A DNA stretch of 64,000 bases from Penicillus capitatus (Eukaryota > Chlorophyta): positions 1,302,001 to 1,366,000 of the forward strand of contig OZ287702.1 of NCBI GenBank assembly GCA_965649825.1, given 5' to 3'. How positions within the stretch are numbered: position 1 is the stretch's first letter; every line of letters starts with the position of its first letter. Shown one piece after another: positions 12,257 through 24,852 of the stretch. The notes under the pieces were generated by a model. It searched no databases. It worked only from the letters and a program-made list of their open reading frames with translations, and had not been told where the DNA came from. The translations under genes and the position numbers were made by a program.

Positions 12257-14294
12257 TCAGGTCGCAAGATCCCACTTCAAAATCGCTTTATGAGCATCTT
12301 TTGCAAGAGCTCCTCGAATGGCCTCTTTGATTCCTGCCTGTTTTCTATCGATCCGTTCATTCTCAGAGATGTCTTTCTCGGCCGCCGCCCACGACTGCTG
12401 TAATACCTTCATCCGAGAAGCAGTGATCACTGAATGCGATCTCAAGTCTCTTACGTTTGTGGCCTTTAGGGTCATGGCTAAATCACCTTGGCACTCAAAA
12501 CATCGTCTTGCACGGTCGAGTACTCCCCTGACTGGTCCTGCGATTCCCTCATCGAGTTGGATCTGACCGGACAGAAGACAGATGTGTCCAACGAGCTCAA
12601 GCGGCATATCTTCCTCTTCTGTTTTTTCTAAAGCTTTGCGTAGGTGATGTCTCGCTTCGAGCGAGTTGCCTTGGACCTCACTAATCAATCCTGTCCCCGC
12701 ACCATTGGGTTGCGTACAGAGAGATCGGTGTGGTACCTGCCTGATACAAGGAAGAAGAGAGCATTTTCGCTGTGAGCGGTCGTGGTGTCGTTTTTGAAGC
12801 TGTCCATCAAACCCAAAGCGCGAGAGAGCCCATTCCTAGATCGACTGACAATCTCGGCAAATGCCGCCAGGAGTGAGCCACGTTTGAGCCATGAACCTTC
12901 CAGATGGCTCAGAGAACGGCGATAATGTGCCGCCGCCAGTTTGTGCAGACCCATGCACTGCAGATAACATCCAATCAAACAATGCATCGGCGCTCTGCAA
13001 ACAGCAAGTTCCGGAACCCAGACAGCTGCTGCATCTCATGCACACTTGAGCTGAACGAAGAGCGTGGGATGGCGTTCAAAGCGTGCGAGGAGTTCCGACA
13101 ATGTGTCTTGTGCCTGACTGAGCCTATTGGATAATAGATTCTGTCTCGTCTTGATCTCCAATGCCGCAAATTCGAAAACCGTTTCCCGTTCCGTCTCGCT
13201 TTCCAGTAGATCTGGAGCAAGGGGACTGTTGGATAACAGCTGTGACGTGTCCAGCAGTTGTGCAGATTGGTCCATCTGTCCTCTCTGCAAGAGAATCGTT
13301 GCGAAATTTGACAACAGAGCGCAGCGGATTTCTTTCAAGGATAGCCATCTGAACGGATCAAGCCAGTCGCCGCTGCTGAGAAGCTGCAGACAGTGATGCA
13401 TCTCATCCGGCAACGATGCGTCCGTGTTCATCGAAACGACTATGGATTTCTGGACAAACGTCGAATGATCGCCCGTTTGCAAGACGAGAGTGGACGCAAT
13501 GAGGGAACGGTACAGGTGTCCTGCTTTTCGGAGGTCCGGCGAAAGCGGATTTGCAGTTCTGCTCAGTCGAGATGTCAAATCACAGAGTGCGCTCTCCGTG
13601 GCCGATATGTCGCCATCGTGTAAACTCTGGAGAGAGCGCACAATCGGAATCCACACCTAGAAGTTGTTATTCCAGCTTCAGTACACCTTCCAGCTGTTAA
13701 GGCCTCACGCACTTCGTAGTCCTCTAGCCCACATTCGCCGGCAGCTTTCTCGGCCTGCTGCAGAGATTCCAACGCCACGGCACTATTCCCATCCGCGGCT
13801 GCTGCTCGAAAAAGACCCACAGCGAAGCAGCAGTGCCACTCATTTCTCTCGATTCTAGAGCAATATATCCCGTTCGTCTATCGTCCTGATAGATCTAACA
13901 CCGGTTGACAGATGACAGGTCCGTATCCTGACAGATCTCCAATCCCTTCCGATAGCACTGTATCTGATGGCGTCGTTCCTTCGCTAAGTAGCAGCAGTGT
14001 CCAAGATGCAACAGCGTTCGGCATTTTATCACAAATCCATCTCGCAACGACATCACAGCCGCCCTCTGTCATTTACAGCATCAAAGATGGCCTCTTGGGT
14101 ATCCAGCCTACGGCTTTTAATGCGTGATCCTTGGCGCGGTTGAGATTGTGGGTGTGCTCCAGAAGCGTCTGCGAGAGGCGCAAGTGCCGTTCGGCCATCT
14201 CGTGTGGTAACGTCTTCTCTTCGCAGAGCGCGTCGAGAAGTTGAATCCCGAGCCCCACGTTTCCTTCGTCGATCAGTCGTGCCGCAATGTCCAT
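12257..14294 (-). CDS. TPR-rich protein, probable cohesin loader MAU2/Scc4
   Basis: Long helical minus-strand exons (14073-14294, about 13575-13820, 13036-13656, about 12690-13000, 12257-12688) form a TPR-type solenoid. An N-terminal segment with AERHLRLSQTLLEHTHNLNRA matches the position of the first MAU2 repeat (HLQLGSVLYHHTKN in animals), and a WL-LKE-R-ALLSNFATILLQRG segment sits where MAU2 has its WLPKEHMCVLVYL motif. MAU2 binds the N-terminus of NIPBL/Scc2 and targets cohesin loading to chromatin in the nucleus. Assignment rests on repeat order and a few motifs; another TPR family (for example APC5-like) is possible. The first ATG is at 14294, but an upstream exon may exist. Confidence 0.5.
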
Positions 14295-14488
14295 CGCACA
14301 GAGGATTGTCGTCACGCGCCGTTTGCACCGCCCGACCGTTCACGTCACTTCGCTCGAGGGTTGCCCTTTACATCACAAGTGGTCTGCTGGCTGAACGACG
14401 CCGTCCGCCAATCTTCTTTCCGTTTTTGGAGTGCGCGTCTCTTCCCTTTTCCGCCGTTCCTTTTTAGCTACATTTTACAAACCCGACG

Positions 14489-14936
14489 ATGACAAGTCAG
14501 AATGCGGTGCGAGGATGTCTGTCGGAACTATTCAAAGGAGGCGCCGAACCACAGCCGGTCTATTGCGACTCACTGACCGCGAATCTCTGCGAGCAACCTC
14601 AGGAGAATGCACAAACATACAGTCCCGTTGCGCGGAACAGGTGCATGTCCGTTTGGGCGAGATGGGCACGTTGTCAAGAGTGTTTACTGTTGTCTCAGGA
14701 GCGCTCCGTTTGATATCTGTTCGGAGCTTAATCAGATTTTTGCTGGTGCTAACCCTGGGACGGAACGGTCGTCTGTGTTTGGGCTTTCTCCACCGGTCCG
14801 TGCTTCGAACCCCCTTTGTCGAGACGCACATTTTCGACGTTTTACCAAAACACACACAACGAGCAGCAACGCCCAAAAGATCCCTGTTCAGGATAGGGCA
14901 TTTACCCTGGAGCTTCACACAAAATGTGTAAACTAA
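14489..14936 (+). CDS. Unrecognised protein, divergent from the TPR gene
   Basis: An ATG at 14489 opens 74 codons; the adjoining frames (14607-14936) suggest one or more introns. The predicted N-terminus is mixed polar with several Cys, and no domain is recognised. Its start lies about 195 bp from the first ATG of the minus-strand TPR gene, so the two probably share an intergenic promoter region. The 3' end is uncertain. Confidence 0.25.
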
Positions 14937-14952
14937 TTGACAGGGACATTCA

Positions 14953-15711
14953 TCATGCATCATCGCCGCATCCCTGTCTATTTTCTTGGCCGGTAGAATC
15001 GCGGTCATGTGCAGAACACCAATCATTTTTCCCTTTTCCTTTTGAAGAAAGGAGTCGTCTAGAAAAAGAAAGCATTAGAAAAAAATCACTGAAAACCGCA
15101 CTTCTGTCGTTGTCGTTGTTGTTATGGTTGTTGTTGTTATTGTCGTTCTCCAAGTCGTTGTCGGTATTCATGAAACTGTCTGAATCTTTGATAGGCGTCT
15201 CCGACAAACATCCGGATGCGCCCTTTGCACAACCGTGCTTTATTGAATACGTCATAATTCCTGTTCCAACCTGATGATCGATTGATCGAGCGAGCGAGTA
15301 ACTGAATGCACAGAAACTATAGCATCAACAGTTAAGGGATCAATAGATGGGATGAGCGGATGATTGGACGATGACGAATTTGTGTCTCTTACGGGCTGTA
15401 TAGGGTAGACAGGTTTGCGGGTGGTCGCTGCCGGTGTGAGCGCATTGTCCGTGTGTGTAAGCAGCTGGACTGTGTGACTGGGCATTGGATTAAGAGGGAC
15501 TGCCAGTAACATGTCTCTGAAACTCTTTGTAAAAAGATGTATAATAGACGGTATCAACCGCAGAGGAATCTGTGCTTATGAAACGAAATACATCAATGTT
15601 AGGCAGCTCAACGCATGTGTCAGCATCCGGGACAGGGAGACACATTCCTAAAACCATGCTTTGTCCAAAAAAACCATTAAAGGCATTCGCTACGGACGTC
15701 ACACAAAACAC
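14953..15711 (-). CDS. Candidate Asn/Ser/Pro-rich low-complexity protein
   Basis: Minus-strand open stretches at 15490-15711, 15252-15557 and 14953-15255 read as low-complexity protein: a Cys/Val-rich start, a Pro/Ser/Thr-rich centre and an Asn-rich C-terminal part encoded by a GTT-type trinucleotide run on the plus strand. The changes of frame imply at least two introns. No conserved domain. It may be a poorly conserved gene or non-coding; confidence is low. Confidence 0.25.
15106..15152. repeat. Imperfect GTT trinucleotide repeat
   Basis: A run dominated by GTT/GTC triplets, reading as Asn/Asp codons on the minus strand. Such runs expand by slippage and are commonly length-polymorphic. Confidence 0.7.
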
Positions 15712-16061
15712 CAGCGAGACTGGAATCTAGCAATTCAAGTACAAGGGATTAAACCGAGAGATGTTGAATGGAGTAGAATAGAGAATGGTTCACATGTGTC
15801 GTCGGGTCAAGGCGAGACAGACTTTATCAACCGTCCCAGCAAACTTGAAGATGTCACAACATGGAACAGAAAACGAAATGCTAGGCACTAAATAATTCAG
15901 GCGGCCCATAACCGGGAATCTTTCTTTTAAGCCGAATGCACGGAGAAGAAGTCTTTATTGGTTTCTTCGAAAAAAGTTGTTCGAATGGAAGGGAGGGAGG
16001 AAGGAAAAAGAGTTCCCGTTATGCAATTGCAGGATGCATTAGGTATACAGACTACGGAACA

Positions 16062-18282
16062 TCAGCTGATGACACAACATCCTCCTCTCTTCTTCGGTTC
16101 GCTTTCCTTCGTTTCCAGCTTTTCGTGTAAATTTTCAATTTCTATCTCCAACACCTAAAGGCGACAGACAGGCATCGTTCGAGAACTGGCCATTTGGATT
16201 CGGTCCGGACTTTGATTTTCGACTCAAGCCTCGCACGCTCTTCGGCTTCGCTTCTGGTTTGTGCGATCGCATCGTCAATCTGATCGAGTGCGAAGACGAT
16301 CAGGGAGAAAAGACAGTAGGTATGATGTTGCGTACCTTTGCTCCAAAGGTTACCATCTGGTCACGCTGTTCTTCTTGTGCTCGCGAGAAATCGCGCCTCT
16401 GATTCTCTTCTTCCAATGCGATGCGTCTGAACACACGTGTTGGCGCCACGACGCATTCGACATGTATGCCATCTTACCGCAGCTCCAAGATCTTGGATTC
16501 CCGATGAGACAGCTCCATATCTTGCTCCGTTCTCCGTTCTTGCTCGAACTTCATTTGATCACGATACATCTCCTCGATGCGATCAGACTGAGCGGTGGCA
16601 CGCGACACGATTGTCTAAAGAGACGGCGCCGCCGGCTTCGCTGATGCGTCAAGGACACGGCATATACTTTTAGATTTTCGTAGTTTTCCATGAGATCATG
16701 GATCTGACGCCTGGTCTGCGATTCCTCTTCCTGCTTTGTGCTATTCTCAGTCGCCGCCGCCGTTTCTTTAACAAAATCTTCGACTGTCATCATTCTATCT
16801 TGCAGATCCTGGAACCTGTTCTCCATCGTGTGGCCCAATTGAGCAGCTTTTTCTGCCGTTGCCTTCGCCTCTTGAACAGATCGTTGTGTATCCACAATCT
16901 GACGCCGCTCGCGCGATCATGTTTCTATACAATCGTTCAGGGGCATACCTGTTGCTCGAGGCTGTTTATCTGAAACTGTTGACCTTCTTCTGTTCGAGAC
17001 TGCTTCCGCGTCTCTTCTTTCAAATTGACGGTTGCATCCTCCCATTCTTTCACCCGTGCCAAAACTGAGCCAAGCGAAGAACGCGCCGTTTCCTTGAGGG
17101 ATTCCACCATTTCACGCAGGTCTTCGCTTTGCTCTTTATTGTGGCGGGTTTCGTCGCTGATGCTATTGATGCGGGGACGCAGTTCGCGCAGGTGGGCCTC
17201 TTGAAATTTCAATCTTTGGTCCAACTCTGCGAGCTGCCTACACAACATCACCATCTGCACTCCATCCTCTCCCCAAACGGTGATGGAAACGTGCCTGTCC
17301 TGGCTCTCAATGCAACCTGTTAGACTCTCAACCTTGTCAAAGTTTTCTTGGCTTTCGTTCAAAAAGTGCTCTATGTTATCAGCGCGGAATCCCAAATCTT
17401 GCAGCTCGCTCTGAAGGCCCTGCAGTCATCCCATATCAGCACCGTTGAGCACCCCAACCGTCCGTGCCACACTTGTATCGCCATTTCGTGGAGCTGCAAC
17501 TGTTTTCGCGGAAGAGATCTCTGCGTCACGTCATTGTATTTTGCATAGCCCTTTTCTGGAGAACTGCTCAAGTGTTTCATCCTTCTTGTCTTGGCCGAAG
17601 GAATTTGGTGTTGGTTATCATAAGTCATCTGTGCTTTGGGACGTCCTCTGGGCGTCATCGGAGAAGGATTTCGAGAAAAGGAAGTGCGTTTTTGTTCTGT
17701 TGAAGAATCACTGTTGGCATCGACGGACAATGCCTGAATCAAGTCACTCTGTTCGGCACTAATCAAATCCAGTGGAGTATGACCATCCTGCACAAGCCTC
17801 TCCTCTCTCCTCCTTTCCACCCAGGCATTTACTTTATCTTTGGTATCGATGCGTGCGCCTGCTGAAATCAGCTCATGTACGGTTTCTTTTGTCCCTACCA
17901 GCACGGCGACGTGCAATGGAGTCTGGCCATCTCGATTCTTGAACCGCAGAGTGTGGCGCATGCCAGGCCCGAGAAGAGCCAATACGGCACCGACGCAGCC
18001 ACTCTGGCAAGCAAGGTGCAGTGGCGTATTTCCATACTTGTCCGCCACATCGAATTTTGCCTCGTGTGCGAGAAGCTCGCGAATCATATCTTCATTACCC
18101 ATCGCAGCAGAACGATGCAGAGGCGTCTGACCATCCTAATGCACAGCGATATAGGGAGACGACACGCACGGCCACCTCACAGTAGGTGTCGTCGCATGCA
18201 GAGCTCCGGGGTTGATGGAAAGCTGCTTTCGCACGTTGCCTATATGACCGCGGTCGATATCGCGAAAAATCTGCGGCGTCAT
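16062..18282 (-). CDS. Ankyrin-repeat/coiled-coil protein with C-terminal CaaX box
   Basis: Start ATG at 18282 (MTPQIFRDIDRGHIGNVRKQ). After the first intron come four ankyrin units (DGQTPLHRSA, YGNTPLHLAC, DGQTPLHVAV, DGHTPLDLI), spanning about residues 20-170. A Ser/Pro/Lys-rich linker follows, then a long heptad-rich coiled coil (17395 down to about 16150: QLAELDQRLKFQEAHLRELR, EDLREMVESLKETAR). The last exon ends KKRGGCCVIS and stop at 16062-16064. CVIS is a CaaX box of the farnesylation type, with a preceding Cys (possible palmitoylation) and basic residues, the usual Ras/Rab-like membrane anchor. The protein is therefore probably a dimeric, lipid-anchored scaffold on a cytoplasmic membrane. 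No full-length family recognised. Confidence 0.75.
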
Positions 18283-18450
18283 GACCCTCGAAACTCACAA
18301 ACGGAAGTGACTACAAAGACAGTTCGACGCCAAGGCTGAACTTTAAATGCGGTGATGGTTACTAGGAAGCGACTGCTTTTCGTACACCACCCTATCTGAC
18401 CCGTAAGACAGCCAGCTTCTCGTCGACATCCGTCCAAGACAATCGCACCT

Positions 18451-20057
18451 ATGGCATCCTTTGCCGCTCATATCATGGCGACGCTCCAAACGCGTCTCCT
18501 GCACCACGGGAGCGAAGAGGCGACGCAGATGGAGATGCGATCAGAGCTGCAGACGATCGAGGCGAAACTGAAGGATCTCCTGTGGAAAACAGTCCTGGAC
18601 GATGAAAACGCATCCGTGCTGCTCTATGGCTACCCAGGAGTGGGCAAAACGCTGGTCCGATGCTCGTCGGTGCTCGGATCGAGTGACGTCTCTCGAGACA
18701 GGTCGTTGAAAGAGCGCTGCGCGCGTTGAGTGAGGAAGTGAACGGGGAGATCCCTGTTCTGTGCGTTGTTCGATTAAGTGGTGCTCTGGAGGGAGATAAG
18801 ATGGATGGATTCAAGTCGATTGCCCGCCAGCTGTGTGCGTTTATGGATATCAAATTTGTTTCCCATATCTCAGCCGATCGAAACATCAAGTTTCTCCAGG
18901 CGGCACTGAAGAAGCTGCACCAGTGCGTCCCATCACAGGATGTCGAGATCGACCCGCGGTGCTCTCTAGGGCGCATCGGTGCTGCGTTTTCGTTCTGGAC
19001 GTCTTCGAGCGATTCGTGCGAGATTCCGAGAAGCAGGAGATTGTCTACACGCTTCTGGATGCGCTGCAGTTGCGAGATGTCCGTGCAACGGTGATCGGCA
19101 TGACAACCGATTTCCAAGTCAAAACGGACTTTGACAAAAGAGTCCATTCGCGATTCTCACACAAATCGTGGATGGTGCCCAAAGTCTGTGCGAGTTTTGA
19201 TCTCCCTCCTTCAAAAATGGGTTCTGCAGTGCAGTGATCTTCTTCCGCTGTTGCAATCCATGTTGAAGATGCCGGCGACAAAGAAGAATGAGAAGAAACG
19301 CATCGAAAAGTACAATGTCTCTGTCGAGCAGTCCATCTCTGATGCCACCACTCAGGTGCGTCCAACCAAGAACACCCTGTCTCCGAGAGATGTCCGACAG
19401 GAGTGGCTGAAAGCCGAAAAGGGACGATTTGGTGTGAGAGATGCACGAGCCATTGCTCTGCTGACCATCTCGAATGCAGCACTGCGAGAAGAGAAGTCTT
19501 TTAGAGTGAAGCCTGAAGACGTGCAGATGGCGGTACAGGAATGCATCCACAGTCATGACCCTCACGTAAATGACGACATTTTCAGACGGATTGGATGATC
19601 GTTGTGCGTCTCTGTAGCCTTTGAAGATCTCTCAGATGGCCACCCCTCACCTCTACATGCTCGTTGCCTGTCAGCATCTGCAACCTGGATTCACTCATAA
19701 AGTACGCACACCTTGCATCACCTCTGTTATGAGTGGTGTGTGGTATCCAGGCTGCTTTCGCTAAGTATGAGTGCTTTATTCGTACGCAGAATACGTGTGA
19801 TATCTTTGATGCACCTCTCATGACACAAGCGTTCGAAGATCTCGTGCACGAAGACCTCATCTCATGCACAAGAGAAACGAAGTGTGTTCGCCATTTGCGC
19901 TGCTCTTTGCCCTATCCATTTCTGCAGGCACAAGGAAATCTTGGTGTCACCCTTTGACTTGTTCTCATTGAATGTGACGCGAGACGAGATTCAGCAAGGA
20001 ATCCTCCGCCATCCCTTTCGATCCACCATGCTACACGTGTTCTTCAAATCCGAATAG
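18451..20057 (+). CDS. ORC4: Origin recognition complex subunit 4
   Basis: About seven exons. Walker A is GYPGVGKTL just before the first intron; later comes VFVLDVFERF at the Walker B position (animal ORC4 has LDEFD, so the acidic pair is altered), then a VIGMTTDFQV sensor-1-like strand and KRVHSRFSH, the ORC4 arginine-finger/box-VII signature. The C-terminal winged helix is split by introns (LYMLVACQHLQ, YECFIRTQN, AFEDLVHEDLIS) and the gene ends with FRSTMLHVFFKSE at 20057. ORC4 supplies the arginine finger to ORC1 in the ORC ATPase ring that loads MCM2-7 in the nucleus. Introns are 44-52 nt with good GT/AG ends. Confidence 0.9.
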
Positions 20058-20153
20058 TCACCGTGTTCGCCATACATGTCTCTGTCAAACGCACATAAAC
20101 GAGCACTGTCCTTTGGGCAAGAGTTAAAGGATGTCCATTTTCAAACAAAGATA

Positions 20154-22734
20154 TCAGGCACTGATGCATTCTCCTTCCTGCAGAGCCTCCTGTTCTTCAC
20201 TATCGCCCTTCTCTGCACGAAAGAGCCCCTGACAAGGCTCCATGGCGTAAGGCAGCAATTCCAGATCACTCAAATTGACACTCATTAGATCAAAGGCGAT
20301 GCAAACGCCGGCATGCACATCTGCCTCTACGACTGGCACCTTGGGATACCTGCACAGAATATGCCAGAAACTGAAGCCAGACCTTAAGGGGGAAAACCTT
20401 TGACTGAAGTGTGTAAGAATAGTACGGTAGGCATTGGCCTCTTTGGCGATGCGAATGGCATCTTGCGTTGTGCTGTGCTTCTTCAGCAGTGCTTCCGTTT
20501 TCATGTCCTCTTCAAAAGTCGCCTCGTGAATCAACAGCGTTGCCTCTTTCGCGTGATATCGAACGGCATCGCATGGCACAGTATCGCCCGAATAGACGAC
20601 TTTCCATCCCGCTTGGCCCGTGAGGGCTATGCCATAGGCGAAGGGACAGTGATCTACTGGGAAACTCTCAATGCTCTTTAGATTCAGCACGTCTTTGATG
20701 GATGCGAGCAATTCCATCGAATCCCTGTGGCACAAGAATGTCGACACCGTTGCTGGTCGTTTGTTCAAGGTTTCTCACTCTTGTGGGACGCGTGGCCTCT
20801 TTGGCTTTGGCAGCGTCGCATTCGTTTCGTAGATGCAAAGATATTTAAAATGCAGCGGCTCGAGCTCTTCGTAGTTCTGCATCGTTGAACGGAGGAACGG
20901 AGGACCCATGAGCAACAATGGCGGCGCCGTCTTGTCAACCTAACACCATACATCCCACGTTCAGGGCCAAATTCTGTAGGCAGTGTGATTTGACCAGTTT
21001 CCGTCGTTCTCTCAGTATTGTCGGCAGTCCGATGTGATGATCTGCGTGGATGTGGGAAATCCAAATACACCTGGACGACATCCGGCGCATCTTCCTTCCA
21101 CTCGGCCGGGATAATTACCTGAGTTTCTGAATGGCTCTTTTCGCACCTTCTTTGCCAAAGCGACGGATCAACTGGCCGTGGGATCCTTCCCCGCAGTCCA
21201 GCATGACACCCCCTCTGTCAAAGAAGTCCAAATAGATGCCTGACACATTTCTGTATTTCGAAGGAATGGAGGCGCCTGTGCCCAGAAATGTCACTTCCAG
21301 TTCATCCGATGGAAAGTGCCGATCGTTCCGTGCATCGTCCGCCTGTTTTCTTCGCTCGTGAAACTGCCCAATCCGTTCCAGCACTTCGGGATCGTCCTCT
21401 TTGAGGTCATCGGCGACCTTTGAACGACAGAATGGCTCCAGAAGCTGTGATGTATCTACTCCTTTCTTTCCTAGCGGTTTCAGATGATAACGCATGAGAT
21501 CTTTTCCCATAAGCACTTCATCGCGCTGCCATTCCTCCAAAATGGGCGTCGTTATCTGGGGATATGGGAAGTAGTCGTTGTCGACCAGATTCAGCTTCGC
21601 CTGCACGATGGCAGCCTTGCGCATGATTGCGGTGGCATTGACGGCGCGCTGATTGACGAAGATATGACGGACATCGTTGGGAAACCGATCCATCCACTTT
21701 TGATACGGCCCATTGGAGACGATCTCGTATGGACCCAGATGCACCATCACCAATTCCCTGTTCAGATCCGATTTCTCATAGAACCGCTCGAATCCAGGAG
21801 CAGAGAACAGTGCAGAGAAGTAATGACGATCTGGGCAGTCGACGATGAGGACGATGGGTCCAGGCATAGACGGCTCCATGACTTCATGCGGATGCACGAC
21901 ACGTCCATTAGAGCCTCCAACACAGGCACCATCCACAAGTTTCGAAAACTCTGGCCCGGCAGGGACACCGAGCGCTCGTGCCTTCTCGGGCAAAAATTTT
22001 CCTTTGATCTCGCTCAGCTGACATACATAACAGGCAGCAGGGACAATACTCTTCCAATCCGTTGTCTGTAGGAAAGGATTTAGGGATTCGACGGAGCCCG
22101 TCGGCTCAGGGATCAGAAGGATCGGTCGGATCTCCACCTGTTCGTTGGCGACGATGGGCTCTCCCAGAGATCCTGCCGTGACCTCGGAGCCAAAATTGGA
22201 GCATCCCAGGCCCTTCAGCGGAATAGATACAAATGAGCTCAACGCCTTTAAGTACTGATCGAGTTTCACAGGACCGTGCAGCTGAAACACCGTCGAGCCA
22301 GCTGAACTGTGGATGCCGTTTTCGGAGAGAGTGATGAACAGTCCAGGCACGCCTCCTGCCGCTTCGGTCGTCATCCGGGTCAGAAACACGTCACTCAGTT
22401 TTCCCAGTTTCAGCCGATGCTGATAACAGTATCTCTGAAATCCTTCACCGACGTTGAAGACGTAGCGGTAGGAATCAAAGAAGAGCAGCACAGAGGGCAT
22501 GGTATCTCCTGTATCTGTCCCGTTGCCCAAAATCTGGAGATAGCTCTCGGTGTGTCTGTAGCTTTTTTTCCTCGTCGTCGCCATCGCCGTCGATTCGACC
22601 GCCTTCTTCGACAGGACTGCTTGGAATACCTTTTTGGAGTTGGAGACGAAAGGGGATGACGTCAGGGGTCGCTGGTAGCGCTGAACTTTGTGGAAACTGC
22701 AGAAGATCGCGCGCCGCGCTACGAAGGAACGCAT
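20154..22734 (-). CDS. ELAC2: tRNase Z long form (ELAC2)
   Basis: A long first exon (to 21115) encodes the degenerate N-terminal beta-lactamase half (ESYLQILGNGTDTGDTMPS, VFLTRM) and the start of the C-terminal half (VTFLGTGASIPSKYRNVSG, LDCGEG). After an intron follow the catalytic SHIHADHHIGL (HxHxDH zinc motif) and then VDHCPFAYG, VYSGDTVPC, LIHEATFEEDM and THFSQRF, all in the expected order. This endonuclease removes tRNA 3' trailers. The N-terminus (MRSFVARRAIFCSFHK...) is Arg-rich without acids, like a mitochondrial or plastid presequence, and a second Met (MATTRKK, about residue 51) precedes the conserved domain. That suggests organellar and nuclear forms, as known for human ELAC2. The C-terminus ends at 20154 just after ORC4 (97 bp, convergent). 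Confidence 0.93.
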
Positions 22735-22757
22735 CAAGCGACAGCAGCTCTTATGTT

Positions 22758-24472
22758 TTATAATGACTGCAGATGCGATTTCGCAGTGTCGAAACTGGTT
22801 CGATACATGAAGGCCTGTGAAAGGATCAGTTCGATCTCCTGTTCAGTCCATTCCTGAGTGGGCGGACGCTGGAGAAGAAGAACGATATCTTGGAAATCGA
22901 GGACCTTCACCATCTCTGCCCACTGAAGCAGGAAACATGCACAAACATACACCTGGTCACACATGACGTGTGTGAGATGAGCTGCTCAGACGAAGGCAAA
23001 GGACGCTACCAAGAAATCACGGAAATTCGAGCCTTCAGAGAGGTAGGTGTCCCATAGACGAAAAGCCAGAGAGAATGGGATTTCCCTCAGCAGGAGACAA
23101 TTGACCCAGCGAAATGCAAATTGAAGAAAATCGATGCCATTCTCATCCAAGTGATCGGCTGTTCCTCCGTCAATCCGCCTGTCGTGTACACAACCGGATC
23201 GACAGATGGAGAAATGAAAAGGGGGTGCTGACCGAATGAGTTCACGGATCTTGAAGACGGCGCGTTGGATGCCTGGCTGTGCAGAAGTGTAGTGATCTTG
23301 AATACTGTCCAGTATTTTGCAGAGACACCAATAGGAATCCGCTTCGACATTCAACAATGCTTCCTACAAAGAACGCAAATGGTGAGCGTCAGCCTGAGTT
23401 TCTCAGCATACCTGTGAAATATGTGAGACATCCCAAGATTCGATGGGACCTTCACAATGCTCAGAGAGAAAGACAACGAGAAAAGGAGTGACCAAATCGT
23501 TGATTCCCTGAACGTAACCGCTTGCCGGATGCCTGCATCGAATTCCACTTGATGCATGAGAAACGAGCCAAGAGTGACAAAAGTGTGACCTGATGCCCCA
23601 GACATAGAGAATGTGCTCCAAGGACTTCTGCAGGCGTTCCGTCTGAAGAATTTGAACCCCGGGGGCTGTCCGGGGAACATCGACCACCACTTGACGCAAC
23701 GCTCCAATCTACGCATTCCCATAGGCCAATAAGTGTGACGAAGAAAGTGTGACATGACCTCCTCCTCGGAACGGATATCTTGTAGATGATAGCAATACTC
23801 TGCCACCAAATCATGATACTCCTTCCTCTTTCTTCCCAGAACGGTAACTTGCCTCTCCCTGAAATGCATGCGCCACGATCAGCACGGACTGGACGCAGGG
23901 ATGCGCGTGGACTTGTTTGGCGGCAAGTAGTTTAGCAGAAGCTTCCAGATCTTTGGTCGCAACTGTGGAGGGACACCACTCCATGCCAACTCTCTCAGTG
24001 CATCCAGATTAACCTATCTTGTACATGTCTGTCCCTTTCTGCCGGTCGTCGTTCTTTCCCTTACCATATCCGATTCCAAGATCTTCTGAAATTTCGCGAT
24101 GCGCACAGCGGAGGAGCTCCGATTTTGTGTTGGCTTTTCTCCGTCTTGCACTGGATTGGTTGCCATCTCCAACGGCATTTCGCCGCGTTCAACTTCTTCT
24201 TTTGTCTGAAAAATAGAGGATGGGATCAAGCAAGAAGTTGCAAAGCGGTTCAGGACCTGTTCTCTGAAATTCATGGGAAGATTTGAGAATTCTGTTTCCG
24301 AACCTGTCCGTGAACGTTGAATTTGACGCATTGGACGCTTCGGTGCGTTGGAATGGTTATTTTTCTCGCCGTCTTGATCCTGACTGCGACGCAGACGCAC
24401 TGTCCCGGGAAAGGCTCTTCCTCTTAGGTAACTACCGACGACCGGAAACGCCTCAACAAAGTGAAAGGCCAT
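22758..24472 (-). CDS. TBC-domain Rab GTPase-activating protein, TBC1D22 type
   Basis: A charged N-terminal region (24472-24014) precedes the TBC domain. It opens with LRELAWSGVPPQLRPKIWKL, then RKRKEYHDLVAEYCYH, the arginine-finger motif VVVDVPRT, ILYVWGIRS, the glutamine-finger motif SGYVQGINDLVTPF, ADSYWCLCKILD, QPGIQRAVFKI and LQFAFRWVNCLLLREIPF. This order and wording matches TBC1D22A/B rather than other TBC families. It would stimulate GTP hydrolysis by a Golgi/endosomal Rab through the dual Arg/Gln fingers, both present. At least five short introns are required. The stop (22758) lies 23 bp before the ELAC2 start on the same strand. Confidence 0.88.
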
Positions 24473-24852
24473 ACAGGGAACAGCGCGTGTACTTTTGAAC
24501 GTTGCGAAATCCCGCGCCGATGCGTTCGACAGAGGATGGCTTCTCAGAACTGCTCATTTTTGTTAAATACAGGCAGCGAACGTAGCAATTCAATTCAGTT
24601 AAGAACACCAAGAGTCTTCGACGAACGGATATCTGCAAACCGCTCAGAGAAAACGTCACATCAGCTCTTTACAATGAAAACAGAGAAAGCCCAAACGGCA
24701 TCACAAGAGCAGTTTCCAGAGATGTCCATCCCAAGGCACCGCCGTCACAGTCGTAGGGACACGTTACGTCTAACAACGAAAGCACTGAGGCATGACTTGT
24801 CAGAAGAGGCGAGGCAGGGATGGTAGAAGGCGTTGCCTGCGCTCGGGAGTCT

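Noticed and set aside
17371-18102. A 243-codon frame read through without introns in the ankyrin gene
   Set aside because: It includes two retained introns (TKDK|DGHTPL and EMAIQ|GLQSEL junctions); the spliced reading restores ankyrin and coiled-coil periodicity.
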